DNA of 64,000 bases from Echinostoma caproni (lineage: Eukaryota; Platyhelminthes; Trematoda; Plagiorchiida; Echinostomatidae). Below the pieces are notes generated by a model. The model searched no databases and was not told the DNA's origin. It was given only the letters and a program-made list of their open reading frames with translations. A program made the position numbers and the translations under genes. The stretch is from positions 4,491-68,490 of the forward strand of contig UZAN01039997.1 of NCBI GenBank assembly GCA_900618425.1, in the 5' to 3' direction. Shown here piece by piece: positions 25,440 to 36,192 of this stretch (the first letter of the stretch is position 1; each line of letters starts with the position of its first letter).

Positions 25440-26400
25440 TATTACATAATATAATTGTCATTGTTATTAAAAAACTCTTCGGCAGCCTCAGGGCAATTTA
25501 TATATCCCATTTAAAAAAACGTTTTATCTTTTGATGCAAAAAATTGAATTAGTGTTTGTGTGATATCTTCTTCATTTTTAAATTTTTGCTCTTCAAAAAA
25601 TGTTGTAAGGACAAAATTCAGTGACAGTTGAAGGGCGCTACGTCCGGGGGAATATGATGGATGCAACAGAAGTTCCCAGCCTAGTTCTGTAATTTTTTGA
25701 CGAGTTCCAAAAGCAGAATGGGGCCTGGCATTATCGTCGTGCAGTATGATATTCTCTTTTCTTGGATTGCTGTCTGTAGATTACCCAGTTCCTGGCAATA
25801 CTTCTCCTAACTGTGCTTTTTGTTCGTTTTTAAAAAGTTCTGATGTAATGGTCCTCGAATGTCCCACCATATACACAATACTGTCTTATTCAGAGTCAAA
25901 GGTGGTTAGGAGGAGGAATGACTAAGTTTTCGGGGTTCACAATATGCATTGCATGCAATTGCATTGTTTTCGTAGATAGTTCACTTTTTATCCCCAATTA
26001 TCATCCGGTTCAAGAAGGTCTCGATGTTGTTCCGAACAGGCGGAGATGTGCATATGACGATTCGATCATCCAAATTATTCTGACCTTATTCAACTTGTAT
26101 ATGTCCACACCAGTCCTATCTTCCGAATATGGTCCGAAATACTTTTCTGCGCTAAATTAAGTCCTTATGCGATCTCCGACGTTGTCAGGAAAGGATCTTG
26201 CTCTAACAAGGTCGTAACAACATCGTTATCGATCAAAGATGGTCGCTCAGAACGCGGCTCATCAGTAAGGTCGAAAACATCTGTTTCGAATTTGTCGAAC
26301 TGTCTTCTGCTTGAATATTATGCAAATGGTTTAACTTCAGTCGGGAGGCAGATGTTGGAATATCACATTTATAACAGGCACACGATCGCTTCACAGATAA
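25440..26400 (-). pseudogene. mariner (Tc1/mariner) transposase, dead copy
   Basis: On the minus strand the usual mariner landmarks appear in order across several frames: FDLTDEPRSERPSLIDND with LLEQDPFLTTSEIA (linker and second helix-turn-helix, about 26300-26170), LNLAQKSISDHIRKIGLVW (about 26165-26110), MIIGDKK (first catalytic D, usually GDEKW, about 26000), NKTVLCIWWDIRG, ILHDDNARPHS (second catalytic D, about 25715-25745) and LHPSYSPGRSALQ (about 25660), where the third catalytic D of YSPDLAPSD is replaced by G. The end reads PEAAEEFFNNNDNYIM. There are several stops and frameshifts, so no transposase can be made. The N-terminal 60 or so residues are poorly preserved and I could not identify terminal inverted repeats by eye. 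Confidence 0.88.
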
Positions 26401-27748
26401 GACTAACGTGAATCAAATTTGTTTCAGTTAATTTTCTACGTCAACATGTACAAATTAGGTGATAAAAATAGAGTGGCACAAGCGCGAAATAAACATATGC
26501 TTGCGTGTCGAAATGTGTTGTGATAGAACCCGAAGGAACTTTTCAGTAGACCTGAGAGAATCTAATAAGTAAATTTGCCAGTAGAAGTACGAACTATGTC
26601 TTTTCGTGGAATATACTGACTAGTAAAAACAGTATTGGCGAAGGAAATTTTTCGATATATTGCATCAGGTGGTTGAATAATTGGGGTGTTCATAATGCAG
26701 ATATCTGCTTGGCCGGTTACAGCTCAGTTTGCTACTTAGGAAGAGGCGAGTCAAGCTAGAGGCATTCAATTTCTCCAATCTCCCTTCCCTATTGAATCAC
26801 ATCTTGTGCGTGTATCATACGTACATTCATCCCGCCTTCGCCTCAGTTCACAAGTTTATCAACAATTTTATCAGCTCATTCCTCTACCGTTAATTCATTT
26901 GAATTTTGTTCTTTCGCTCCATCCACGACTGTGTCCAGCCTTGTCACATCCTCTTGCTTGCTTCTATTCCGGTAATAAACTGTGCTGTAATCGGCCAATT
27001 AGGTATCTCTACAATGATCGCCATAGATGTGTGAAACCGCCCAATACGATATATCGAAAAGGAATTTCTCCAGGATCACCTTTTTCTCGCCATATGTGTT
27101 TCACGGAGTAATAAGTTGAACTAGAAGATCAATACGCATAGTGTACTAACGTCTGTGAGTTCGCATGGACCAGAACAAAGAATGTGCTGCATTGAGAAAT
27201 AAATGAAGCGTGAATGACAAGAGTTGTTTGAGGTTGGGTTCAATCGCACCGCATGCAATCCGATCGTCTGTCTCTATTGATGCCACATACGGAGCAATAT
27301 GAAGAAGAAGAAGACAAACGATAGATCGTATTAGTACAAAGTGATTAGTCCAATGTGTACCAACCTCGTAACGGGACTGTCTGGTAACGGCAGTGGATGC
27401 ACGCCGTCTAAACTCTGTTCATGCGTGTGTGCAACAATTGACTGTCGTGTGACAGGAACTAGTTGCAGAATCTTTCTCTTAGGAGTTGACCAACGAGGAG
27501 TTTAGTCATTGGTTCACGGTGTATAATAATTCCGAAAGATAACCTTGAAGAGCCAGAACAGTTGGTTACACGAAACTTCACTTAGAAATTATCGAATGTC
27601 TCGCAATTAATGAAATCCAACGCCTTTTTGACATTCAATCTGTATTTAGCACTAGATTTCAATTTGCTAGATAGATTGTTTCAGTCTAAACAGAATAAAT
27701 GGAACAGATAAATAGACTATATAAGCTGGAATCCCTCTGCTCGCTTTA
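26401..27748. other. Non-coding stretch with a possible SINE-H scrap
   Basis: The open frame at 26806-27111 (+, about 100 codons) has no recognised domain. Around 27200-27275 the words AAATGAAGCGTGAATGA, AGTTGTTTGAGGTTGGGTT and GCATGCAATCCGATCG follow the order of the minus-strand SINE-H copy at 22.4 kb, with the ribozyme cleavage side deleted. It is probably an old minus-strand copy. Confidence 0.4.
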
Positions 27749-27755
27749 TTATAAC

Positions 27756-27950
27756 TTACCTACCTTAGAGATACGCCTAATGGGCAGTATAAAATTGCAT
27801 TCTGAACAAACAACTGGTAACGTTGCTAGAACTGATCCGTGGACATTGAGAACGACCAACTTCTCGGGAAAGAAGTTAAAGGTGTAAGATAAAACAGCTC
27901 GTTGGAGAAAACACGCAAATTGATGTATTTGTCCATTTTCTAGTAAACGG
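27756..27950 (-). CDS. Possible coding exon, unknown protein
   Basis: A minus-strand frame, open from 28150 down to 27749, ends exactly at a strong donor (TCTAAG, GTAG, then GTAAGTTATAA around 27760-27748). A plausible acceptor (CCGAATCTCATGCAG) would start the exon near 27950. The peptide between them includes LLENGQIHQFACFLQRAV, FNFFPEKLVVLNVHGSVLAT and VVCSECNFILPIRRISK. It mixes charged and hydrophobic residues in a protein-like way and lies beside an unusually GC-rich block. I recognise no family. The stop falls just inside the donor, which is what a real internal exon often shows. Confidence is limited because an alternative frame over the same DNA is also open. Confidence 0.38.
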
Positions 27951-27954
27951 TCTG

Positions 27955-28325
27955 CATGAGATTCGGCCAACCTCCCCCCGCGGCTCCCTATTCCCATCGG
28001 CATCCTGGATGCCCAACCACACAGATATATATAAACGCATCCATCCATCCACACGGGAATGTAAACACATACAAACACGTACCAGGCTTGGATGCATTTC
28101 CGTACGAACTTGCACAACCAGTTCCGGTGGAAGCACAAACGTTCGTGCACAAATGTATTTAACCACTGAGAGTGCGGAAGGGCTGGACATCACGAGGAAA
28201 CGGTACAGCACTGACAGACATCCCCCACATCGATCGAGTTGTTCCTGTGCTTTAGTTTCTTGTTGATGTTGTTGTCGTCGTCGTCGTTCGATGTCTGGGC
28301 ACAGTATACTGCTAGCACCGATCAT
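27955..28325. other. GC-richer block with short trinucleotide repeat
   Basis: Composition shifts clearly toward G and C compared with the flanks. The block includes CTCCCCCCGCGGCTCCC near 27970 and a TTGTTGTCGTCGTCGTCG tract at 28266-28290, which reads as R/Q-rich on the minus strand. Both strands have open frames over it (-, 28325-27876; +, 27956-28266), which is a mark of high GC as much as of coding. It could be a first exon with its upstream region, or an unrecognised repeat. Confidence 0.45.
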
Positions 28326-28844
28326 GTTCTAAGTAGTGGTAGTGTATGGATAACAGTAATATGAAGAGGGGGTAGAAGTGGGCTATGAACATGTCCTATT
28401 CGTGAAGACTTCAAACTGAAGATAAGACAACCCGAAAGGACTGGGATGTAGCATTGTTCTATTTAGTAGTCAAAATGAACCATCTGAATGGGAAATAAAG
28501 TGCAAATGAACATTACGTGTGTGTGTATGTGTTCATCAACGGGCATTTACACGAAGTGTCCCCTAATCACATGACAATTTGCTGGTTAGGATACGGTTCG
28601 AAATGCGGCTAGCATGATACAAGAACTACGTTGATCAAGCCGGTTGCCAATCAGTTCCGATTCTCCGCTCCTACCGAGGGCACTACACTCCTCGGTGAAT
28701 GTAATGTTTTAAACCTGAACAGAATAGAACAAGGATTATCCATAGAATGCGTTCGGAGCACATTCCGTTTTATTTTTTTTCGATAACCTATATAAAGGAT
28801 TATGAAGGTTGATGCGCTTATGTTCTTTCATTCCTTTTTTTCTT
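28326..28844. other. Non-coding stretch, nothing recognised
   Basis: Contains a short GTGTGTGTATGTGT tract near 28515. No gene or repeat was recognised. Confidence 0.5.
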
Positions 28845-29026
28845 TTAATTTTACTTCCTTTTATTGAATATACAAAGATACAATATTCAGGAAGGGGAAA
28901 GCGGCTAATCACAGGGCGACCATTCAACGCACACAATAGGGAAGTCAGGCGGTGGTGATGGGATTCGAACACACACATTCCCGCTGGGTGATAATTTGGT
29001 GATGTTACCATCGGGCCACCACCACC
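28845..29026 (-). repeat. tRNA-derived SINE, family SINE-C (copy 2)
   Basis: Minus strand. A-box-like GGTGGCCCGATGGTAACAT (29003-29021), B-box-like GTGTTCGAATCCCATC (28957-28974), then a body with CCGCCTGACTTCCC and CCCCTTCCTGAATATTG, and an A-rich end (AATAAAAGGAAGTAAAATT and beyond). The body and tail repeat the wording of the copy at 10.7 kb, so the two belong to one family. Spacing between the boxes suits an internal polymerase III promoter. Confidence 0.75.
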
Positions 29027-29961
29027 ATCATTGTATACAGATTTTCACTTTGTTTTAGTGAAATCGATTTCGTCCCAACTAATCATCTGAAGGCTGCAAA
29101 CTGCTTCACAAGGAACCACGGAATATTGAAAAATGTGTGAACCATACATTCATCATTGCAATCGCGAAGCTAAATACCAAGCCAGTGTTTTGACTGATGT
29201 TTTATCGCATTTCATCAGGCAAAATTATACGGTGACTAGTTTGCGAAAAACACTTCTTTTATTCTAGGGAATCAGATTGTGAATTCGGATGTTCTCTTCA
29301 AGATAACCAAAGAGCATTGTATGGTGGACGGCTATTTGAGTTAAAAAAATTCCCGTTTCAATAAAAATTGCTTTTTGCAAGAATTCAAGCGGCTATAGAC
29401 TTGAAGAAATGCGTGGAATGTGAAGTAAAATTGAATTGATTAGCAAGAGTCGAAACCCAAGTGCCAATTAGCAAATCTATCAACTTTTTTTACAGGGAAA
29501 GGCTAAGAAACATAATCAAAGAGGAAACCATGAATGAATAATTCCAAGTTCAAAGCATAAGAAGTAGCAGTTGGAAACGAAATGCGTTCTAGAAGAAGAT
29601 TATTTTATGCACAGAAGAATTTTTTGTAAACGAACAAAACTAGTATTGTTGACGGTCTTCATTGTTTCAACGATTTCTTTCCATTGAAACCCTTCACCGG
29701 CGTGTTTATCGTTGATGTATTTGAGCTACGAAAGCTAGGAATGCAATGAATCCAACTGTCTGTCCTCCTCTGAGCATAAACATGGCACCAGTTCGCTTAC
29801 AGAGGATTTCACATCCCTATAAATAAATCTAGGTCGCCATGTACAACACCTATTTCTTGGTGGTCTTACTCTATCCGTTCATTTTTAAAACACATTCGGC
29901 ATATATTTTTTCATCATGTGAGTTGTTACTCTATAGCGGCGTTAACCAACATATTGCGCCA
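29027..29961. other. Non-coding stretch, nothing recognised
   Basis: No gene, domain or repeat was seen. Confidence 0.5.
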
Positions 29962-30215
29962 TCCCCACCATTTTTCGTTTTAATTCTAAAGGTGAAATTC
30001 GTCGTGTATATAGCAAATGAAGCTGGAAAGGAAAAGCTAGGAAGCACTGTAAAGCTGTTTTTACCTGCTTGGGTCTCAATAGCAGTGCGAATACATCGAA
30101 CAAGCTGGGGATCGAACTTGGGACCTCATGGGCAGAACGTGAGCACGTTACCCACTCGGCCACCGGGAAGCTGATTAGACCGTTTTTCGTCTTCCATTTA
30201 CACGATATAGTACCA
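29962..30215 (-). repeat. SINE-H copy 3, full length
   Basis: The clearest whole copy. On the minus strand: leader (GGAAGACGAAAAACGGTCTA), tRNA-like head with an excellent A box (GGTGGCCGAGTGGGTAACG, about 30145-30163) and B box (CCCAAGTTCGATCCCC, about 30107-30122), the ribozyme module (30044-30088), then a tail with AGCTTTTCCTTTCC, ATTTGC, ACACGACGAATTTCACC and a final AATTAAAACG-type A-rich segment to about 29962. The head most resembles a serine or leucine-type tRNA start (GGCCGAGTGG). This copy anchors the family definition. Confidence 0.85.
30044..30088 (-). ncRNA. Hammerhead ribozyme remnant in SINE-H copy 3
   Basis: 45 nt on the minus strand, the same length as in the other copies. 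Stem I GCACTG/CAGTGC is perfect and stem II keeps GACC against GGTA. The core has drifted to CTATTGA, the GAAA is AAAA, and the GTC triplet is TTA, so it should not cleave. The stems have outlasted the core. Confidence 0.65.
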
Positions 30216-32173
30216 CTTATTATTACGACCTTGTGGCGGGCACTGCGCCTCGCTCCGAGGTTATGCCTTGGTTGGAAACTTTCATAACCTGACCGCTTAC
30301 TACATGAGAGTTGTAGCCTCTTTAACTTAAGTACAAGTCAAACAGATGTCTGTAAGATGCTTTCTCTACTACAGCATTCCGTCTGTAAACCTTTGGGTAG
30401 TTCCCAAGAATCCGTTTGTTTATCTTTCACAATTATTCTTCAGCTTTTAAATCTATTCCATGATCACTTTTTACGCGAAAAGTACGCTCATTTGGTTACC
30501 CCATGTATTTAGTTGCAGTAGTGTAAAACTATTAATCGGGACAGATTCGAAGGAGAAGAGTTAACGGAACTGTTTTGTAATTGTAATCTATAAGTCCCAT
30601 GTGCTTTAATTCCTGTTCCTACCACATACTTATATTCAACATTCATCCATGATCTACCCTTAATGCTCCCAGTTAAGATCATTACATACGCTGATCGAGT
30701 GCTTCTATTTCAATTAATCTCAAGCCAACCTGATTAGAGGTCATGTTCGGACGGTTTATTATAAGTGCAAACATTCTCAAATAAATCTGAACAATTAGAA
30801 ATGCTTTGAAAGCAGTTTACGTTTTGCGCTACTTATGTACACATTGAACTCTCGATTATACCTAAGTATGCGTTATCAAAAGACAAACCATGAAAATTAC
30901 TATAGATTCATCAAAGAGATCAATCAACAGTGCTCCTCCAGGATGCAAACAGGTTTAGGTACACTACGTCCATTGTCCTTCCAGGAAAGCAAAATAATAT
31001 AATTTAGAGTGGGAAATTCGATTCGATGTTCGTTCTTTATTTTTCCTTTGGGATTTACTCTAGTCCATTTGGAAAGTATTTAATTTTGCGTTCTTTTTGC
31101 TTGGTAACTATGAACTTGCTTTTTATGTACACTCTAATTTTTAAAAATGTTTTTTTGTACATTCTCTTCTTATATATTTCTCTATGAGCTTTGCAACGAC
31201 CCAGGATATCCGTATTATTGCCGTTGCTTATCGAGTCAGCTGGGTAATAAATATCTCCACAATGGAAGGCTGATTAGAATAGTATTATGTGCAACAACAA
31301 AATTAATCTACCTGAACAGACCCATCAGGCTACCGTGCTGCTTGCAAGAAGGGGGTGCGCGAGCAAGTTTGAACTCAATCCCCGCAACTTTGCTGGTGGC
31401 TCTCTGTGCTCGCTTGCGGGTACTACATTATCGCTAACTGCAACACACAAGTGGCGGTTCCCGAAGAAACAGGGATTCATGTAACCGCACTTTGAACCAT
31501 TTTCCTCCCCGAGCGATTTGGACGAAGGTCCGCACTTTTCAAACACGTTAACTCCACAGTTCATTTGGCGCTCGTCCATCCAATGTGGTAGTTGTATCCA
31601 TACATCCAAGTGATTGATTTGCCCAGTTCACAGAAATAACTTGAAATTCAATGCGAATATCTTTGTTCTGATAAGACAAGTTTTAGCAAAAGGAACCGTT
31701 TCCAGTGTGATCCAAAACTTGAAGTCTAGTATGTTTGCTGAATGAAGAACGTTTGAAATTTAACTAGTTTGAACTATTATTCTGGTAATGTTCGGCCGCT
31801 ATTCTTTTCAGTGAAATAAAAGACATTGTGTTTTTTCATTAGGCATTTTCCTTGAAATTTGATTGGAATACTTGCGCTTGAAACAATTCGTATTATTCAG
31901 CCTCTTTACTCGAGATTGAATTAGTTTCGTTAAGCGAGAGTTCACATCCTCTCGAGGGATGAAAATAAATGTGTTGTTCAGAAGGAGTATAGAATGATAA
32001 ATACCGATAATGTTCCATGAAAGCGAGACGGTTTTTATAGAAGTATTAAAATAATCGCTAATAGACCATAAATGATAGATCAATGCAAGATCAGAACTGA
32101 ACCGTTCGCAAAAAAGCGCGCTAAGCAGAGAATATATTTCCCAACGTTGGTCACTATCAGATGCACTGTATGC
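30216..32173. other. Non-coding stretch with one GC-richer segment
   Basis: At 31325-31609 a minus-strand frame with several cysteines (CGPSSKSLGEENGSKCGYMN, then FFGNRHLCVAVSDN) lies in a locally GC-richer patch. It lacks convincing splice signals and matches nothing I know. A tRNA-like hint near 30230-30300 (GGCGGGCACTGCGCCTCGCT) was not strong enough to call. Confidence 0.35.
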
Positions 32174-32360
32174 CTATTGCTCCACCTTTACTGCAGTTAA
32201 CTTGTTGCCTAATTCTTCTCCTGAATGGCCTAAGATGAACGGTCCACTTGCTTTGGTTGTTTCAACTGCAAAACAGACCGTAGGCCTCCAAGTGGATGGA
32301 TCGTCAATGTCTCGGTGGTTTCCCAGGGTAGCCACTTTTATTGTAAATGGGCATGAAAAA
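32174..32360 (-). pseudogene. Possible non-LTR reverse transcriptase scrap
   Basis: The minus-strand frame contains TLGNHRDIDDPSTWRPTVC. This resembles the fingers motif of LINE/R2-type reverse transcriptases, in which a D-P-S-x-W-R-P-I sequence follows the IPK strand. The remainder (LGHSGEELGNKLTAVKVEQ) could be a decayed continuation. Nothing further downstream is recognisable, so this is at best a small old fragment. It might instead be an exon, since GTAAAG after ACTGCA could serve as a donor. Confidence 0.28.
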
Positions 32361-32443
32361 GTAATACAAAAACAAATTTTTATTTCTGCACAAACGTGGT
32401 GATGGAAAGCCCGTTTTTGCTCCACATACCACGAGGCTTGCAA

Positions 32444-33802
32444 AACACGCTATTGAGTGGATTTCTTGTTTTCTGGGACTGATTTGTGATCTTCGTCACA
32501 ACTTTGGCTTCCGTGTGCAGTTCTTATTCTGTATAGCTAGACTGAATACTCAAACCAGGGTTTTATTGTTTTGACAGCACCTTTTTCGCGTGAGCCCGAA
32601 CAAGCAAATGTTTGGTGTGGTTTTAGGATATTTTTAGATAGTAAGTAAATTGATGGTGTTCATGGGCTGAAACAAATTACTGAAACATTAAGTTTGTGGC
32701 TTAGAATATGTTTTCCATAAAATTTACGGATTTTCTACGAAATGAATGAGGAACAGCAAACCTATGCCTTTTGCAAATGTATTGCTGTTTCAATGGAATC
32801 ATCTAATAACAAATAAACAGAGTAGCCATGGTGAGCTCACTATGGTCAACCTTCGCAGGGCAGGTTTTTATCAACTATTCATCCGTCGTGTAGTGTCAAT
32901 CACCACTGAAAAGACTCATATGCACTGTACACATGTTTTGTTTTTGAGATCTAAAAGGGCTCTGCAAGAAGGAGTATTAACTCAAATTAAGAACTGGTCA
33001 CGCCCCCTTTCATACATCCACCGGAATTTTGGTCTTTTTCTGGAAGTCTGTTCTCGCCTATGGCTCCAGTTTCATTGTACGTTCGCCACGACAGGTGAGC
33101 TGGAAAAGTTCGGAGATAGCTGTGAGAATTAAAGTGACTGTAAAACATTCTTGTACTAAACCATTGTTTGTATTTATTTGTATGAAATCCACAGATCCAA
33201 ACGCGAATAGCAAAACTGAATAATATCATGGACGCAATTTTGCATTGAATTTGTGTGACTGCTTTGTGGGTTTATGCGTGACTGCCTGAAACATGAGTGT
33301 AAAGGGGATTTGAAATCACGGAGCCGACATCCGTTCTTTGAAGTCTGGCTGCTAAACAACGACTGGAGTACAATCTACTTTTACATCACCACCCACCACT
33401 GTACATGGAAAGGCTCCATCTGACTGCTTGAAGAAGTTGACTCACTCTCTGACAGGCGATAATGACGATGATTCTTAGGAGGCTGGGTACACCTTCTTCT
33501 ATGGAATGGAAAAGCCTGGAGCTGACATTTTCGATGGGTTTCTGATAGGACGAAGCGAAGTTATGGGACCTTGCATACTGGCCGCGTGACGTTAATTGTT
33601 TCTGTGTTTCTCCAAAAAGATTCATGGAGACGTTTATTTAGATGAATACCTTAAAATAGGAGGTGGTTGTTCTCATCCGGTGCAGTTACTAACTAATATA
33701 AACGGCTTTACGAGCGTGAGAACGAAATCACTGATGACGTATCTTCACCCACGCTGTCTGTGTTCCTGTTCTTAGGGACCGTACCAATCAAAGAAATGGA
33801 AT
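32444..33802. other. Non-coding stretch, nothing firm
   Basis: Open frames at 32746-33132 (+) and 33625-33386 (-) were read. The second ends near a donor-like AGAGTGAGTC and could be an exon, but has no recognised content. Confidence 0.4.
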
Positions 33803-35330
33803 TTGGAATGTGATACAGGGGAATTATTATTAAATGCACTAAACTTAGTCTGGGTTTACGTATGCTCATCAGAATGTCACGTGTCTACATTGGCTAACTA
33901 TTTCTCCAACCGTCAGCAGTTCACACGGTACCAAGGTCGTATCTCTTCACTGCTGCCCTCCTCACAAGGTTTACTGCGAGACACTATTTTATCCCCTTTT
34001 TATTTTCTGCTTACATTTCATCTACGCCTGTGAGCAATTCTTTACTTCTTTTTAAGTATGCNNNNNNNNNNNNNNNNNNNNNNNNNNNNNNNNNNNNNNN
34101 NNNNNNNNNNNNNNNNNNNNNNNNNNNNNNNNNNNNNNNNNNNNNNNNNNNNNNNNNNNNNNNNNNNNNNNNNNNNNNNNNNNNNNNNNNNNNNNNNNNN
34201 NNNNNNNNNNNNNNNNNNNNNNNNNNNNNNNNNNNNNNNNNNNNNNNNNNNNNNNNNNNNNNNNNNNNNNNNNNNNNNNNNNNNNNNNNNNNNNNNNNNN
34301 NNNNNNNNNNNNNNNNNNNNNNNNNNNNNNNNNNNNNNNNNNNNNNNNNNNNNNNNNNNNNNNNNNNNNNNNNNNNNNNNNNNNNNNNNNNNNNNNNNNN
34401 NNNNNNNNNNNNNNNNNNNNNNNNNNNNNNNNNNNNNNNNNNNNNNNNNNNNNNNNNNNNNNNNNNNNNNNNNNNNNNNNNNNNNNNNNNNNNNNNNNNN
34501 NNNNNNNNNNNNNNNNNNNNNNNNNNNNNNNNNNNNNNNNNNNNNNNNNNNNNNNNNNNNNNNNNNNNNNNNNNNNNNNACGATATAATATTCGGAATGC
34601 CCTACCCCAACCCACCATTTCAAACCACTCTACAAGAAGACTTGTCAGAAATAGTTGAGTGGTCTCAACAAAAGAACCTCCGCATGAACCCCCAAAATGT
34701 AATGATGTAATATTTTCCTTTTGAAAGGGCAAAAGGATGATGAGTTATCAAACGCCAGCCCACCTTTATCTATCCCCGGTGACCAGATGGAACGACAACC
34801 GTCTGTCAAATACCTTGGCGTTATTTTCAACCATAATCCCACCTGGTCTGACCACGTTAACGAGGTTTTCTGAAGGTCAGGAGGCTCACGTTTTATGTTT
34901 TACTTCTTAACTCACTTTCCATCCCAAACCATCTATTAAGGCGTTTTGCTTTTGCTTGCGTTTTGCCCCATTGGCTTTATCGGTCCCTTGATGTCTTCCC
35001 CGGTCTTCGTAACAGAGGCCTCAAACTCATTTCCCGATCCGTCAAGTTTCTGTCGGTTTATAGTCTCATACCAGGGGAACATTTGGCACAGTATGTGGTA
35101 ACACACTACCTCAAGTCCTGTAAAACATTCTCCAATAATATTTGATCTGATATTTCCCATCCTCTGTATTCCGCCCTTAGTCAGTGTCTTTCTCACTTAT
35201 CCACCCGTTCCACTCACAAACATGTAAAGACAGGCACTAAAGCTCACAGGCGCTCTGTTATCCCGTATCTCACCAGATTTTAAAAACCATGGACTCGTTG
35301 CTGGGAATCTGCGCAAAATGCTATTCTAAA
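33803..35330 (+). mobile_element. LINE remnant A, CR1-like, 5'-truncated, interrupted by gap
   Basis: Plus strand. The RT palm starts near 33890 (TLANYFSNRQQFTRYQGR) with a worn motif B (SQGLLRDTILSPF, about 33965-34005). The gap 34062-34579 then covers the expected YADD motif. After the gap come EDLSEIVEWSQQKNLRMNP (about 34638-34695), PSVKYLGVIFNHNPTWSDHV (about 34798-34857), the connection LLRRFAFACVLPHWLYRSLD (about 34935-35000) with PGLRNRGLKLISRSVKFLS, and finally AHRRSVIPYLTRF (about 35245-35282). Stops and frameshifts interrupt it. The C-terminal ending matches that of the LINE at 5.9-8.8 kb in kind, but the protein wording differs enough to suggest another CR1-like family. Confidence 0.8.
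34062..34579. other. Assembly gap (518 N)
   Basis: Unknown bases inside LINE remnant A. The gap probably hides the rest of the palm domain, including motif C. Confidence 1.
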
Positions 35331-35860
35331 TCAATCATAAACACCTAGGTATGCCATTGGACTGTGATGCTGTTGTCCATTTTCACGTCTTTGATTGTTC
35401 CATTATAATGTTTCGTCTCACTTTTTGTAGACCCACTGCTGTTATGTGGTTGCTGAATATCCACCTTTCGAGGTGCTTAGGGTGATTCCTTGACTTAACC
35501 CGACATCTTTCCTAGATCCGTATCTCGTATAATGAGTGAAAAAACCCTCCTCGGACTTCAATGTGGAATTGTTCAAGCCAAGTAAATAGAATAGTTTTTA
35601 TATCGAATTCGGAACACAAGATTAAGTTACCATCATCAGTATGTTATCACTATTCTATGGATAATAATTGTTACAGTAACCACCCAGGATGAGAAGTTAG
35701 TTCATTGTCCGGTCAGGTGGGTTAAACTACTCCTCCAAGTAGTAAGTGTTCAATACAACGTCAGGTAATAAGCTTTTGTCATTTTGATACGTAGAAGATA
35801 CATACATAGACAATATCCTGGGAAACATCAATTGTCGTAGTATATTTTTTATAACACCAC
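35331..35860. other. Probable LINE 3' flank, nothing else
   Basis: Follows the C-terminus of LINE remnant A and may include its 3' untranslated part. No gene was recognised. Confidence 0.4.
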
Positions 35861-36095
35861 TGTGTGATGAAAGACAGACAAAGCGGACCCCATTATCACA
35901 AGGACCTGCTCTTCACCAATGGTAACGGCCAACCAAAGCCTTGGAGTGGCAAACCACATGAGGCCCCGCTAGGTTAGGCGTGCTATTGAACCGGACGATA
36001 GCAAATCTGCCTACCACCAAAGTTGGGTGGTGGTGGGGCTCTAACCTCGCACCACAGGGTCCAAAGCACACCGGTGACAGCGACTAAACCAATGT
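35861..36095 (-). repeat. tRNA-derived SINE, family SINE-B (copy 1)
   Basis: About 235 bp that match the element at 44.5 kb over its whole length on the same strand. Shared landmarks on the plus strand include GGCAAACCACAT, GCTAGGTTAGGCGTG-like, CAACCGGACGA-like, CTGCC-CCAAAGT-GGTGG, and GGTCCAAAGCAC, then GGTGACAGCGACTAAACCA. Homology ends at about 36094, inside the A-box region, so the copy is truncated at its 5' end. It sits between two LINE remnants. Confidence 0.8.
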
Positions 36096-36192
36096 TGAGA
36101 GATATCAATTGCCTGTGTGGCAGTACTAATAAACAATAAAAGGAAACTGTTTATGTTTAAGAACTCAATTTCGAGTTTATTCCACTTTTCCA

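Noticed and set aside
25918..26160. Plus-strand frame of 80 codons inside the mariner
   Set aside because: It is the antisense shadow of the decayed transposase, whose motifs read on the minus strand.
31325..31609. Cysteine-containing minus-strand frame in a GC-richer patch
   Set aside because: The cysteine spacing fits no domain I know and neither end has a good splice site.
34030..34732. Open frames of over 200 codons spanning 34.0-34.7 kb
   Set aside because: The middle is the 518-N gap. Only the ends are real, and the plus-strand end is part of LINE remnant A.
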